Shown piece after piece: positions 5,697-14,017 of a stretch of 18,825 bases of DNA; position 1 is the stretch's first letter, and every line of letters begins with the position of its first letter. Source of the DNA: Methanosarcinales archaeon (GTDB taxonomy: Archaea > Halobacteriota > Syntropharchaeia > Alkanophagales > Methanospirareceae); contig JAODGP010000025.1 in assembly GCA_025464345.1 (NCBI GenBank), positions 1-18,825 of the forward strand, read 5' to 3'. The position numbers and the translations under genes were made by a program. The notes under the pieces were generated by a model. It made no database searches and was not told where the DNA came from. It was given only the letters and a program-made list of their open reading frames with translations.

Positions 5697-7358
5697 ATGC
5701 CCGTGATAAGATTGCCATACAGTGACCTGGAACGCCTCACCGGTGCAAGTATCGAGCGAATAAAGGAGCAACTGCCGCTTATGCCCGCAGATGTTGAGCG
5801 TATGGACTCCGAGCAGATGGATGTGGAGTTCTTCCCGAACCGCCCGGACCTGTTCAGTGTTGAGGGTGTCGCACGTGCACTCAGGCATTTTCTGGGTATC
5901 AAGCCCGGACTGATGCGTTATGATGTGGCGAACTCGGGTATCGAGATGAATGTGGACGCCTCCGTCAATACGGTTCGACCATACATAGTATGCGGTGTTG
6001 TGAGCGGTGTAAATATAGATTCAGGTGCGATAGAATCGCTGATGCAGTTGCAGGAGCAGTTACATCGTGGAATCGGGCGGAATAGAGAGAAGGTTGCAAT
6101 CGGTCTGCACGACCTGAGCAGGATAAGACCGCCATTCAGGTATCTCGCAGCGGACCCTGGATTCGCATTTGTCCCGCTCGATTACGATGAGGAGATGACA
6201 CTGGCGGAGATACTGGAGCGCCACCCGAAGGGCATTGCTTACAGCTACATACTCAGTGATAGCGAGAGGTATCCACTGATTCTCGACTCTGCGGGCAATA
6301 CACTCTCGTTCCCGCCGATAATCAATGCCGAACTGACGAGGGTGACGGAATCCACGGAGGACATATTCATAGAAGTCACGGGTATGGATAACAGCGTCAA
6401 TATCGCCCTGAACATCGTCGCCACTGCGCTTGTAGAACGTGGTGGACGAATCCGGTCGGTGGCGATGCACTACCCGGGCGGTGCCGGCGTGGTAAGTACC
6501 CCGAATCTCGAGCCACGGGAGATGACAGTCTCGCTTGATGAGGTCAATTCGCTCATCGGTATCAATCTGAGTGCTGATGAGTGCAAAGCCTGCTGCGAAC
6601 GTATGGGGCTCGGTGCAGTTCTCGAAGATGGGCACTTAAAGCTGTTTATTCCCGCATACAGGTATGATATACTCCATCCATGGGATATAATCGAGGATAT
6701 TGCCATAGGTTATGGTTATAACAGGCTGATGCCCGAATACCCGGACACGCTCGTAATAGGTGAGCAGCATCCGGTGGAGGAACTGAAAACCGCGATTAGA
6801 GCGATAATGACCGGCTTAGGCTATTTCGAGGTGATCACTTTCACATTGACCTCCGCAATCAAGCAGTTTGAGCGTATGCGCCGTGCTGAGACCCATACGG
6901 TGAAGGTGGCATCCCCTATCAGTAGCGAGCATACAATGCTGAGATGCACGATATTACCCAATCTGCTTGAGATACTCGCGTTTAATAAGCATCGTGACCT
7001 GCCACAGCGTATCTTCGAGGTGGGCACCGTGATTTCAGGTTCGGACTACAGCGAGCGAGAGCATCTCGCTGCCGTATCCATACATGCAAATGCCAATTTC
7101 GCAGAGATGAGGTCGGTCGTTGATTCGGTATTGAACGAGCTGGGACTGAACCATTCGGTTCGGATAGTGGAATCAACCGATGAGGCGTTCTTAACAGGCA
7201 GATGTGCGGATATATTGAGTGGCGGTGACAAGCTTGGTGCATTTGGCGAACTACATCCGGAGGTGATACTCAATCACGGGCTGGACTATCCGGTTGTGGG
7301 CTTTGAACTGGATATCACAAACATTTTAGAGGATGGAACGAGCACGAGAATACAGTGA
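5697..7358 (+). CDS. pheT: Phenylalanyl-tRNA synthetase beta subunit
   Basis: This is the large subunit of the alpha2beta2 enzyme that charges tRNA-Phe. At 553 residues it has the shorter archaeal/eukaryal form, without the bacterial N-terminal tRNA-binding OB domain. The order visible is an N-terminal segment with the DVEFFPNRPDLFSVEG motif (about 42-57), the B3/B4 editing region with REKVAIGLHDLSRIRPPFRY (about 125-144), then B5 with VSLDEVNSLIG (about 277-287) and DIIEDIAIGYGYNRL (about 330-344). The catalytic-like core ends in GELHPEVILNHGL. The partner pheS is not in the window. The start is set by the ATG before PVIRLPYSDLERLTG. The 3' end overlaps the Lhr helicase gene by 26 bp, so the two are probably cotranscribed. 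Confidence 0.95.
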   Translation: MPVIRLPYSDLERLTGASIERIKEQLPLMPADVERMDSEQMDVEFFPNRPDLFSVEGVARALRHFLGIKPGLMRYDVANSGIEMNVDASVNTVRPYIVCGVVSGVNIDSGAIESLMQLQEQLHRGIGRNREKVAIGLHDLSRIRPPFRYLAADPGFAFVPLDYDEEMTLAEILERHPKGIAYSYILSDSERYPLILDSAGNTLSFPPIINAELTRVTESTEDIFIEVTGMDNSVNIALNIVATALVERGGRIRSVAMHYPGGAGVVSTPNLEPREMTVSLDEVNSLIGINLSADECKACCERMGLGAVLEDGHLKLFIPAYRYDILHPWDIIEDIAIGYGYNRLMPEYPDTLVIGEQHPVEELKTAIRAIMTGLGYFEVITFTLTSAIKQFERMRRAETHTVKVASPISSEHTMLRCTILPNLLEILAFNKHRDLPQRIFEVGTVISGSDYSEREHLAAVSIHANANFAEMRSVVDSVLNELGLNHSVRIVESTDEAFLTGRCADILSGGDKLGAFGELHPEVILNHGLDYPVVGFELDITNILEDGTSTRIQ

Positions 7359-9951
7359 GGATGAGATATACAGGCGTCTGGAGCCTTATATCGCATCATG
7401 GTTCAGGAATAAATACCGGCATTTCACGCCACCACAGCGGTATTCTATTGTGGCGGTGATAGATAGGCGGAACATACTGATATGTGCGCCAACGGGCAGT
7501 GGTAAGACATTTGCATGCTTCCTCGGGATTATAAATCACCTTTGCAGGCTGAACCGTGCGGGTGAGCTCGAAGACCGGACATACTGCCTTTATATAAGCC
7601 CGTTAAAGGCGCTGGGCAATGATATAAGGCGCAATCTGGAAGAGCCACTGGCTGAGTTGATGGCGCGGGAATCGGGCATTACGAACGGGATACGTGTGGC
7701 TGTCCGGACGGGCGATACAACGCAGAAGGAGCGACAGAGTATGCTCAGGAAGCCGCCGCACATACTGATAACGACACCGGAAAGCGCAGCGATAATACTG
7801 AATGCACCCAAGTTCAGGGAGCATCTCAAACAGCTGGATTACGTCGTGCTCGATGAGATACACGAAGTCGCGGATTCCAAACGTGGAGCGCATCTGAGTA
7901 TAACGCTGGAGCGATTGGAGCATTTCTGCAGTGCAGGGTTCACACGTATCGGGATGAGTGCCACGATATCGCCCCTGGAGGAGGTTGCGAAGTTCCTCGT
8001 GGGCTATGATGAATGGCATAAGCCACGCCCATGCATGGTTGCGGACGTATCGTTTGCGAAGGAGCTGGATGTGAGTGTGCATTCGCCGATGAATTTCATC
8101 TATGATACCGGCGACACGACAGCGGCACTTTACGATGAGGTGCGAACGCTCGTGGAGGAGCATAAATCCACTCTGATATTCACGAACACGCGGTCCGGTG
8201 CTGAACGTGTCTCGTATAAGCTTGCGAAGCTGATGACCGAGGACAGGGATAAAATAGGCACGCATCACGGCTCGCTATCACGGGATACGAGGTTTGAAGT
8301 TGAGGAGGGTCTGAAGGCTGGCAGGATGAAGGCGGTTGCATGCTCATCTTCGCTTGAGCTGGGCATAGATATCGGTGCACTCGACCTGTGCATACTCATA
8401 GGCTCGCCAAAGAGCGTTACGAGGCTGATACAGCGTGTCGGGCGGTCGGGGCACAGGCTGGACAGGATTGCTCGTGGCTGCCTCGTCGTGACCGACATGG
8501 ACGACCTCGTTGAGTGCACGGTGCTGGCGAGGTGTGCGAGGGATAAGAAACTGGACCGGGTTCGTATAGTGGGTCCTGCCCTGGATGTCCTGGCACAGCA
8601 TGTTGTGGGTATGGCGCTGGAGCAGCGATGGGAGGTTGAAGATGCGTATAATTTAATAAAGCGTGCGTATCCGTATCGTAATCTGAGCAGGGAGCAGTTC
8701 ATATCCGTGCTGCGGTATCTCTCGGGTGACTTCTCGGAACTGGAGAGCAGGAAGGTGTATGCGAAGATATGGTATGATGCGGAGGATGGTGTATTCGGGA
8801 GGAAGAGGAGCACCCGTGGGATATACATGACACATGTGGGCACCATACCATCTGAGAGTTCGGTGCAGGTATTCCTTCGTGGCGCGAAGAAGAAGATAGG
8901 CGAGATAGACGAGCCGTTCCTGGAGAAACTCAATAAGGGTGATACTTTCGTGCTCGGTGGTAAAACCTACAAGTTTGTATCGGTGCGTGGTATGCGTGCG
9001 TATGTTGATCCTTTTGAGGGTATGCCGACCATTCCGGCATGGATAGGCGAGATGCTGCCCTTAGAGTATGATTCTGCGATAGAGATAGGGCGGTTCCGGG
9101 CGGAGCTGGAGCGCAGGCTCGCGGATTCGGATAGAACCGATGTTGTGGAATGGCTTAAACGTGATTACGGACTGGAAGGTGGAGCGGCGGAGAACATCGT
9201 ATCGTATTTTGATGAGCAGAAGAAGTATGCGGGTGTCATACCCAATCACAGGCGTATCCTCATTGAATACTACTGTGATGAGTCCGGGCGGCAGAACATA
9301 GTCTTCCATGCACTGTATGGTAGAAGGACGCTCGATGCGCTATCCCGTGCTTATGCATATGCGATAAGCCGCAGGTACAAGACAAACGTCTCTGTGACGA
9401 TAAATGATAACGGGTTCATACTGAAACTGCCGTACAAGCGTGTGGATAGCGGTATCAGTATTATAGACCTTGTGAGCAGTGAGACCGTGGAGGGCATATT
9501 ACGCGAGAGTGTGAAGCGGACGGAATTGTTTAAACGGCGGTTCAGGCATTGCGCAGTTCGTGGCTTGATGGTGCTGAAGCAATACAAGGGCTATGAGATA
9601 GGTGTGGGCAAGCAGCAACGGAGCTCATCAGCCATATTGAGTGTTGCGAGTAAGATAGAGGGTTTCCCTATCGTTGAGGAGACGTATCGTGAGATACTGG
9701 AGGAGGTGTTCGATATAGAGCATGCGAAGGAGGTGCTTGAGGGTATAGAGACCGGTGAGATAGGTGTGATTGCGGTAGAGACGCCGTTTCCTTCGCCTTT
9801 TGCACATAATCTCGTGGCTCTGCAGGCGTCTGATGTGGTGCTCATGGAATCACGGCGTGAATTGCTACTCGAACTCCATAAGAGGGTGATGGATTACATA
9901 GCCCAGGGATGTGGTGGTTATAGTGGATTGGGAAAGATTGGTGAGGATTAG
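7333..9951 (+). CDS. lhr: Lhr-type superfamily 2 DNA/RNA helicase
   Basis: This is an ATP-dependent SF2 helicase, 872 residues, the usual size of an archaeal Lhr core protein. Visible motifs are the Q-motif region FTPPQ (31-35), Walker A APTGSGKT (52-59), DEIH box (174-177), SAT (209-211), the LIFTNTRSGAERV block, THHGSLSRDTR, and the LELGIDIG then QRVGRSGHR motif VI. The C-terminal half carries the winged-helix and Lhr-specific region. Lhr proteins act in DNA repair and possibly RNA metabolism; which archaeal subgroup this belongs to cannot be told by eye. The chosen ATG lies inside the end of pheT, because the next in-frame starts fall within the conserved region. The ribosome site is weak (AGAGG directly at the ATG), so coupling to pheT termination is likely. 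Confidence 0.92.
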   Translation: MERAREYSEDEIYRRLEPYIASWFRNKYRHFTPPQRYSIVAVIDRRNILICAPTGSGKTFACFLGIINHLCRLNRAGELEDRTYCLYISPLKALGNDIRRNLEEPLAELMARESGITNGIRVAVRTGDTTQKERQSMLRKPPHILITTPESAAIILNAPKFREHLKQLDYVVLDEIHEVADSKRGAHLSITLERLEHFCSAGFTRIGMSATISPLEEVAKFLVGYDEWHKPRPCMVADVSFAKELDVSVHSPMNFIYDTGDTTAALYDEVRTLVEEHKSTLIFTNTRSGAERVSYKLAKLMTEDRDKIGTHHGSLSRDTRFEVEEGLKAGRMKAVACSSSLELGIDIGALDLCILIGSPKSVTRLIQRVGRSGHRLDRIARGCLVVTDMDDLVECTVLARCARDKKLDRVRIVGPALDVLAQHVVGMALEQRWEVEDAYNLIKRAYPYRNLSREQFISVLRYLSGDFSELESRKVYAKIWYDAEDGVFGRKRSTRGIYMTHVGTIPSESSVQVFLRGAKKKIGEIDEPFLEKLNKGDTFVLGGKTYKFVSVRGMRAYVDPFEGMPTIPAWIGEMLPLEYDSAIEIGRFRAELERRLADSDRTDVVEWLKRDYGLEGGAAENIVSYFDEQKKYAGVIPNHRRILIEYYCDESGRQNIVFHALYGRRTLDALSRAYAYAISRRYKTNVSVTINDNGFILKLPYKRVDSGISIIDLVSSETVEGILRESVKRTELFKRRFRHCAVRGLMVLKQYKGYEIGVGKQQRSSSAILSVASKIEGFPIVEETYREILEEVFDIEHAKEVLEGIETGEIGVIAVETPFPSPFAHNLVALQASDVVLMESRRELLLELHKRVMDYIAQGCGGYSGLGKIGED

Positions 9952-10080
9952 TATGGAGGGGAGGCAAGGCACGAAGTGAGACAGATACCGCGAATTCTGG
10001 TGAACTCGCCGTTGTGCTCTCGGTGTTAGGAAGTACTGATTTGTCAAATGAGCTCTCTACCATAGCTATTGGAGCGAGAT

Positions 10081-10101
10081 TCACGCATTGAAACTGCGTG
10101 A
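10081..10101. terminator. Hairpin between convergent genes
   Basis: TCACGCA and TGCGTGA form a 7-bp perfect stem with a 7-base loop. It sits in the 187-bp gap between the converging Lhr helicase and radical SAM genes, about 130 bases after the helicase stop. It has no long T-tract, so terminator function is only possible. Nothing else identifiable lies in 9952-10138. Confidence 0.3.
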
Positions 10102-10138
10102 TAATATCATATCCACCTTTTCAGTCCGATGGATCGCG

Positions 10139-11230
10139 TCACCGCTCATCACAATCCTCGTAGAGCGTGCATACCGGGTCTTCTGCGAGATAATCGCCGG
10201 ATAGGGCATACGCTCTCGAGCGGCAACCGCCACATATCTCCCTGTATTTGCATCTACCACACCTGCCTTTTAGCTCACGTGCACGTAAAGCCCTGAACAC
10301 TTCCGATTCCTCTACAATATCAAGCAATCCTGCTTCTCTCACATTGCCCGCCCTCACGGGCAGATACGCACATGGTGTGACATCGCCGTTCGGGAAGATA
10401 TGGAAACGAGAGATACCAGCGGTACAGCCTCTAAATTGGGGTTCTTCACCATCCACAAGCCCGGTTGATCGGAGATAAGCCCAGTATTGCGGGTTGCATA
10501 TAGGCTTGAGCCAGACTTTGACACCCAGCTGCTTCTCCAGCACGAAGTCAAAGAATTTCATGTTCTCCTCGGGTGACAAGCATGCATCAGAAATCTCCTT
10601 ACCACGTCCCACCGCAATGAGATATATGAGATAGATGCGCCAGAGCCCCATCATATCAGCAAACCTGATTATACCCGGCAGTTCGCTATAATTGTAATTC
10701 GTGACCATGGAGAACAGCTGAACCTTGAGCCCCGCTTTTCGACATGCTTCCAGCCCCCGCAGTGCCGCACTGAATGCGCCATCAACCCCCCTGAAATGGT
10801 CATGTGCCTGTCCGAGCCCGTCAATACTTATTGCAGCACGCTCTAAACCCGCAGCCCTCAGCTTCTTCGCCACTTCTTCTGTTATCAGCGTGCCATTCGT
10901 CGCCATCACCACCTGCATATCAAAACCCGAGGCGTACTCAATCAATTCATATATATCAGGACGAAGTAGAGGCTCACCGCCCGTGAATGCGAACTTGACG
11001 TGCCCGAGCTTCGCCGCCGCCTCTATGATTCCGAAACCCTCATCCGTGGTTAGTTCCCCCTCAGGCTCTTCACTTATCGAACAGTGCTTGCAGTTCAGAT
11101 TGCACCTCTTCGTCACCGCCCATACAACCTCTCCTGGCATATAGCTGAAACAGCCAGTACCTACTGCGTCATTCGAAAATACCTCCTCCATGTGCGTATT
11201 TAGCCATGCTCGCACTTCTCTGTCGTCCAT
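10139..11230 (-). CDS. Radical SAM/SPASM protein, AhbC/AhbD/NirJ-like
   Basis: The frame encodes up to 372 residues from ATG 11257, or 363 from ATG 11230. I prefer 11230 because GAGG lies 8 bases upstream, while 11257 has no ribosome site. Numbering from 11257: the radical SAM cluster is CNLNCKHC (C52, C56, C59), and the SAM-binding GGEP is at 93-96. The C-terminal SPASM region has C278, C296, C333, C336, C342, C345 and C363, enough for auxiliary iron-sulfur clusters. The ICGGCRSRAYALSGDYLAED block with DPVC strongly recalls AhbC, AhbD and NirJ, which act in the sirohaem-to-haem or haem d1 routes. No other haem gene is nearby, so the substrate is not settled; a peptide- or cofactor-modifying enzyme remains possible. 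It is divergent from the MFS gene. Confidence 0.85.
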   Translation of the reverse strand: MDDREVRAWLNTHMEEVFSNDAVGTGCFSYMPGEVVWAVTKRCNLNCKHCSISEEPEGELTTDEGFGIIEAAAKLGHVKFAFTGGEPLLRPDIYELIEYASGFDMQVVMATNGTLITEEVAKKLRAAGLERAAISIDGLGQAHDHFRGVDGAFSAALRGLEACRKAGLKVQLFSMVTNYNYSELPGIIRFADMMGLWRIYLIYLIAVGRGKEISDACLSPEENMKFFDFVLEKQLGVKVWLKPICNPQYWAYLRSTGLVDGEEPQFRGCTAGISRFHIFPNGDVTPCAYLPVRAGNVREAGLLDIVEESEVFRALRARELKGRCGRCKYREICGGCRSRAYALSGDYLAEDPVCTLYEDCDER

Positions 11231-11258
11231 CAAATCATCCTCTTCATGCTCATCCATT

Positions 11259-11276
11259 ATAAAAGTATTCTTTTAT
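11259..11276. promoter_or_regulatory. AT-rich dyad in radical SAM promoter
   Basis: ATAAAAG (11259-11265) and CTTTTAT (11270-11276) form a perfect 7-bp inverted repeat with a TATT spacer. It lies 29-46 bases before the preferred start codon, where the TATA box should be. The arms themselves resemble TATA elements, so it may be the promoter, an operator, or both. Confidence 0.4.
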
Positions 11277-11297
11277 GTTCATCTCCAACAGATACGA

Positions 11298-11304
11298 TTA
11301 TATG
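11298..11304 (+). promoter_or_regulatory. Candidate TATA box of MFS gene
   Basis: TTATATG lies about 45 bases before the MFS start ATG at 11345. It predicts a transcript start near 11327 and a leader of about 18 bases that includes the strong GAGGTGA ribosome site (11333-11339, 5 bases before the ATG). Confidence 0.4.
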
Positions 11305-11344
11305 TCTGAGCTGGATTAGAACCCGGTAGCATGAGGTGATAAAG

Positions 11345-12514
11345 ATGGTCAATTGTATCAGATATGTCATCATAGTCACAGCGATCTGTGCATTCAGTGC
11401 GCAATTCGGCGTCACCGTTATTGCCACTCCACTTGCGTGGTGGGTGGTCGAGGAGTTTGAGACCTCATGGTTCGTATCCTCACTGATATTCTCTGCATTT
11501 ACGATTGCGAGCACACCACTGGAGATACCCGGCGGCATATTATCGGATAGAATAGGCAGACGCCCGCTGATCACCGGCGGATTGCTGCTTTATGCCGGTG
11601 CATCCGTTCTATTCCCGTTTGCACGTGGTGCGACCGACCTTGTATTCACGAGATTGCTGCAGGGTGCGGGTGCCGGTCTCTTCTTCCCTGCCATTACCGC
11701 ATTAATCACCGATACGACGAGCTATGAGAATCGAGGGCATGCAATGAGCATTTACAACATAGGTGTTGGTGCAGGTATGGCTCTGGGTCCAGCCGCTGGC
11801 GGATTGCTGTTCACCAGATACGATATCTTCATGCCTTTTTATCTCTGCGCTGGATTCGCACTCATCAGTGTAATACTTGTGATTCTGCTGGTGCCTGAAC
11901 CCATGCATAAAGCCAGAGATAGAACAGCATTACAGGTCACAGACAGACGTGCTCTTACGGTTTCCTGCATCATTATATTCTCTGGTATAGGCGTTGCTGC
12001 GATAATGACGCCGGTATTCGCACCGTTTGCCGCTAAGGAGCTCATGAGTTCGCTATCATTACCAGAGAGGCTGGAAATCATCGGGTACATACTATCCACC
12101 ATGCTCGCAGTGTTTACCATATTACAGATGCTGCTCAGCAGGTTGATGAAGTATACGGGCGAGCTAAACCTCTCGCTATTCGGACTGCTCTTGTGCGGGT
12201 TGAGTATGCTGGCTCTGTATTTCGCAACTGCACCCCTCGCATTATTCATGATAAGTGCGGTACTGGGTGCCGGGCTCGGTGCTCTATCACTCGGCACGCT
12301 GACGCTGGCGTCGAAATCGGCGAATATGGAGGTGGGTAAAGTGATGGGCATCTACTACACGCTATTTTATGCCGGGCTGGGTGCTATCCCGCTCTTCTGC
12401 GGATGGCTATCCGACATATCAGGACCGAGGATCCTGTTCCTCGGCTATGCCATGCTGCTATTCGTTCTGTGTGCTGTGATATGGATATATGCACTGTTTA
12501 ACCGCTTTTCATAA
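11345..12514 (+). CDS. Major facilitator superfamily transporter
   Basis: This is a 12-segment type secondary transporter, 389 residues from the chosen start. ATG 11345 is preferred over GTG 11336 because GAGGTGA ends 5 bases before it; the GTG overlaps that site. MFS motif A, GILSDRIGRRP, lies between segments 2 and 3. A motif-like stretch ARGATDLVFTRLLQGAGAG and the GVGAGMALGPAAGGLLF segment follow, resembling the drug:H+ antiporter type. A hydrophilic central loop (VPEPMHKARDRTALQ) separates the two halves. The second half carries further hydrophobic segments ending in VLCAVIWIYALF. The substrate is unknown; efflux is a common role for this type but is not shown. It is divergent from the radical SAM gene and followed by rps24e, which has its own promoter. 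Confidence 0.9.
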   Translation: MVNCIRYVIIVTAICAFSAQFGVTVIATPLAWWVVEEFETSWFVSSLIFSAFTIASTPLEIPGGILSDRIGRRPLITGGLLLYAGASVLFPFARGATDLVFTRLLQGAGAGLFFPAITALITDTTSYENRGHAMSIYNIGVGAGMALGPAAGGLLFTRYDIFMPFYLCAGFALISVILVILLVPEPMHKARDRTALQVTDRRALTVSCIIIFSGIGVAAIMTPVFAPFAAKELMSSLSLPERLEIIGYILSTMLAVFTILQMLLSRLMKYTGELNLSLFGLLLCGLSMLALYFATAPLALFMISAVLGAGLGALSLGTLTLASKSANMEVGKVMGIYYTLFYAGLGAIPLFCGWLSDISGPRILFLGYAMLLFVLCAVIWIYALFNRFS

Positions 12515-12526
12515 TAAGATAGAAGA

Positions 12527-12536
12527 TTATATTTAA
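12527..12536 (+). promoter_or_regulatory. TATA box of the rps24e-rps27ae unit
   Basis: TTATATTTAA lies 46-55 bases before the rps24e ATG. It predicts a transcript start near 12558, leaving a short leader that carries GGAGGAG (12567-12573), 8 bases before the ATG. It is one of the best promoter and ribosome-site pairs in the window, as expected for ribosomal proteins. Confidence 0.6.
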
Positions 12537-12581
12537 GATCTGCACTATACAATAACGGGAAAAGAGGGAGGAGATATAGAG

Positions 12582-12878
12582 ATGGAAGTAGAGATAGCGA
12601 AGGAGAATGAGAATAAACTATTGAAACGGAGAGAGGTATTCTTCCGGCTAAGGCATGATGGTGGCTCACCGAGCAGGGCGGAAGCGCGGGCGGCACTGAT
12701 AAAAGCGCTTCAGTGCAGTCCGAACCTGCTTGTAATCGACTGGATGCGTGCTGAATTCGGCAGACGTGAGACTGTGGGCTATGCAAAGGTGTATGAGAAT
12801 GAAGATAGACTGAAGGAGATAGAGGCGGAGCATATAATAAAGAGGAACTTTGGTGAGGGTGTGAAGAATGATACATAA
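12582..12878 (+). CDS. rps24e: Small ribosomal subunit protein eS24
   Basis: This is a 98-residue archaeal/eukaryal ribosomal protein of the small subunit, with no bacterial counterpart. The recognisable pattern is VEIAKENENKLLKRREVFF (strand then RRE), the SPSRAEARAAL helix, CSPNLLVIDWMRAEFGRR, and ETVGYAKVYENEDRLKEIE. Length is normal for archaeal S24e (about 100). A strong GGAGGAG ribosome site precedes the ATG. The last 11 bases overlap the start of rps27ae, the usual archaeal neighbour. The other common partners of this cluster, spt4 before it and the kae1-bud32 gene after it, are not here. Confidence 0.96.
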   Translation: MEVEIAKENENKLLKRREVFFRLRHDGGSPSRAEARAALIKALQCSPNLLVIDWMRAEFGRRETVGYAKVYENEDRLKEIEAEHIIKRNFGEGVKNDT

Positions 12879-13032
12879 ATACTATGAGGTGGTGAAAGAA
12901 GGCGAGGGATTGATATTGAGGCGTAAGCGCAAGACATGCCCTCGATGTGGTGCTGGCGTATTCCTGGCAGAGCATGGAGACCGCTACTCGTGTGGTAAGT
13001 GTGGCTATACAGAATTCAAGAAAAGGAGCTGA
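12868..13032 (+). CDS. rps27ae: Small ribosomal subunit protein eS31 (S27ae)
   Basis: This 54-residue zinc-ribbon protein of the archaeal small ribosomal subunit is too short for many gene finders. It starts MIHKYYEVVKEG and has a basic stretch LRRKRK. It carries two Cys pairs, CPRC (24-27) and CGKC (42-45), that should bind one zinc ion, and ends GYTEFKKRS. In eukaryotes the same protein is made fused to ubiquitin; here it stands alone as in other archaea. The ATG lies inside the end of rps24e (11-base overlap), so the pair is translationally coupled. Its TGA is separated from the converging cofD stop by a single base. Confidence 0.95.
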   Translation: MIHKYYEVVKEGEGLILRRKRKTCPRCGAGVFLAEHGDRYSCGKCGYTEFKKRS

Positions 13033-13033
13033 A

Positions 13034-13927
13034 TCACCACGCTAAGGAATCGCGTAGAAACATCGCCAGTCTCATGCTATCCTCTTCGCTCCTCATCAAA
13101 ATGTCTGTTTTCAATACTTCCACATCCACATCCAGCTCATCGCTCTTATCTATCACCAGTACATCCAGGAAATCCGCATAGCATCTGTAAATGCCATAAG
13201 GAGATACTTCAAACCCCTTTGCTCGCATCAGTTTACCGGCAGGACCACTCACAGGCGCGTTACCCACCACCGGTGATACCGCCACCACCTCCTTACCCCT
13301 CAATAGCTCCCTTATACCTTTCAAACCCAGGATGGGTCCTATACTTGTTATCGGGTTGCTCGGTCCTATCAGCACCTCATGCTCGGATTCCAGCGCGTTT
13401 ATAACCGCTTTTGTCGGTCTCGCATGTTCAATACCGTCGAATCGTACATCAAGTACCTCCGGCTCACCTCGCTTCGTGACCCAGAACTCCTGGAAATGGA
13501 GCTCACCATCTGGTGTTATTATCCTCGTGCTCACTCTCTCATCGGTCATCGGGAGTATCCCGGCATTTATACCGAATCGTGTCCTGAGCTCACAGGTTGC
13601 TTCTGTAAGTGTCATACCACGCCTTATCAGTTCTGTCCTCAATATGTGCGTCGCCCTGTCGGTATCACCGATCATCATCCGCTCATCATGACCCCGCATC
13701 TTCAGTGCGTTATGAGTATGAAAAGTATCGCCTGCAATGCCCCACCATCTCTCACGGTCTATTAATCCCGCCAGTGTATATATTACGGAATCAACATCCG
13801 GGCATACTAAATTGCCGGATACATAAACGTCCTCCGCTGTATTCACCACTATTATAAGATTCTCCTCGCCAAATACCCGTTTCAAACCCGGTAACAGCTT
13901 GGGCGTACCCCCCGACAGGATGAGCAT
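13034..13927 (-). CDS. cofD: 2-phospho-L-lactate transferase (F420 synthesis)
   Basis: It transfers the phospholactyl group of lactyl-diphosphoguanosine (or the analogous activated intermediate) to the deazaflavin Fo, making F420-0. At 297 residues it is near normal length. Family blocks are VVNTAEDVYVSGNLVCPDVD (about 28-47), RERWWGIAGDTF, GDTDRATHI, FGINAGILPMTDERVST, HFQEFWVTKRGEP, and the highly typical IGPSNPITSIGP with AVSPVVGNAPVSGPAGKLM. The N-terminus reads MLILSGGTPKLLPGL, whereas the family norm as I recall it is SGGTGTPKLL, so two residues (Gly-Thr) seem missing from the glycine-rich loop. An AT-rich box near 13945-13955 fits a leaderless message. It converges on rps27ae and is divergent from the ATP-grasp ligase gene at 14088. 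Confidence 0.95.
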   Translation of the reverse strand: MLILSGGTPKLLPGLKRVFGEENLIIVVNTAEDVYVSGNLVCPDVDSVIYTLAGLIDRERWWGIAGDTFHTHNALKMRGHDERMMIGDTDRATHILRTELIRRGMTLTEATCELRTRFGINAGILPMTDERVSTRIITPDGELHFQEFWVTKRGEPEVLDVRFDGIEHARPTKAVINALESEHEVLIGPSNPITSIGPILGLKGIRELLRGKEVVAVSPVVGNAPVSGPAGKLMRAKGFEVSPYGIYRCYADFLDVLVIDKSDELDVDVEVLKTDILMRSEEDSMRLAMFLRDSLAW

Positions 13928-14017
13928 GCTATTTTATATATCAAAATTAAAAGTAACTACTCACCAAATACTAAAATTCCAATGACCTAAATGATGGCGA
14001 GATGGCGTATAACAGCA

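Noticed and set aside
8265..8933. A 222-codon minus-strand frame inside the Lhr helicase
   Set aside because: It lies wholly antisense to a gene with full helicase motifs; Ser/Arg/Pro-rich composition is typical of a shadow frame. The same holds for the minus-strand frames at 7603-8268, 6060-6635 and 5325-5888.
9951..10091. Open frame after the Lhr helicase reading ELAVVLSVLGSTDLS
   Set aside because: It has no good start codon or ribosome site, encodes fewer than 50 residues and shows no recognisable family; likely chance.
10086..10094. GCATTGAAAC, resembling the 3' end of some CRISPR repeats
   Set aside because: It occurs once, with no repeated unit or spacers nearby; it is the loop of a small hairpin.
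12445..12975. A 176-codon minus-strand frame across the MFS end and rps24e
   Set aside because: It is antisense to two clear genes and their promoter, with Ser/His/Leu-rich composition and no family pattern.
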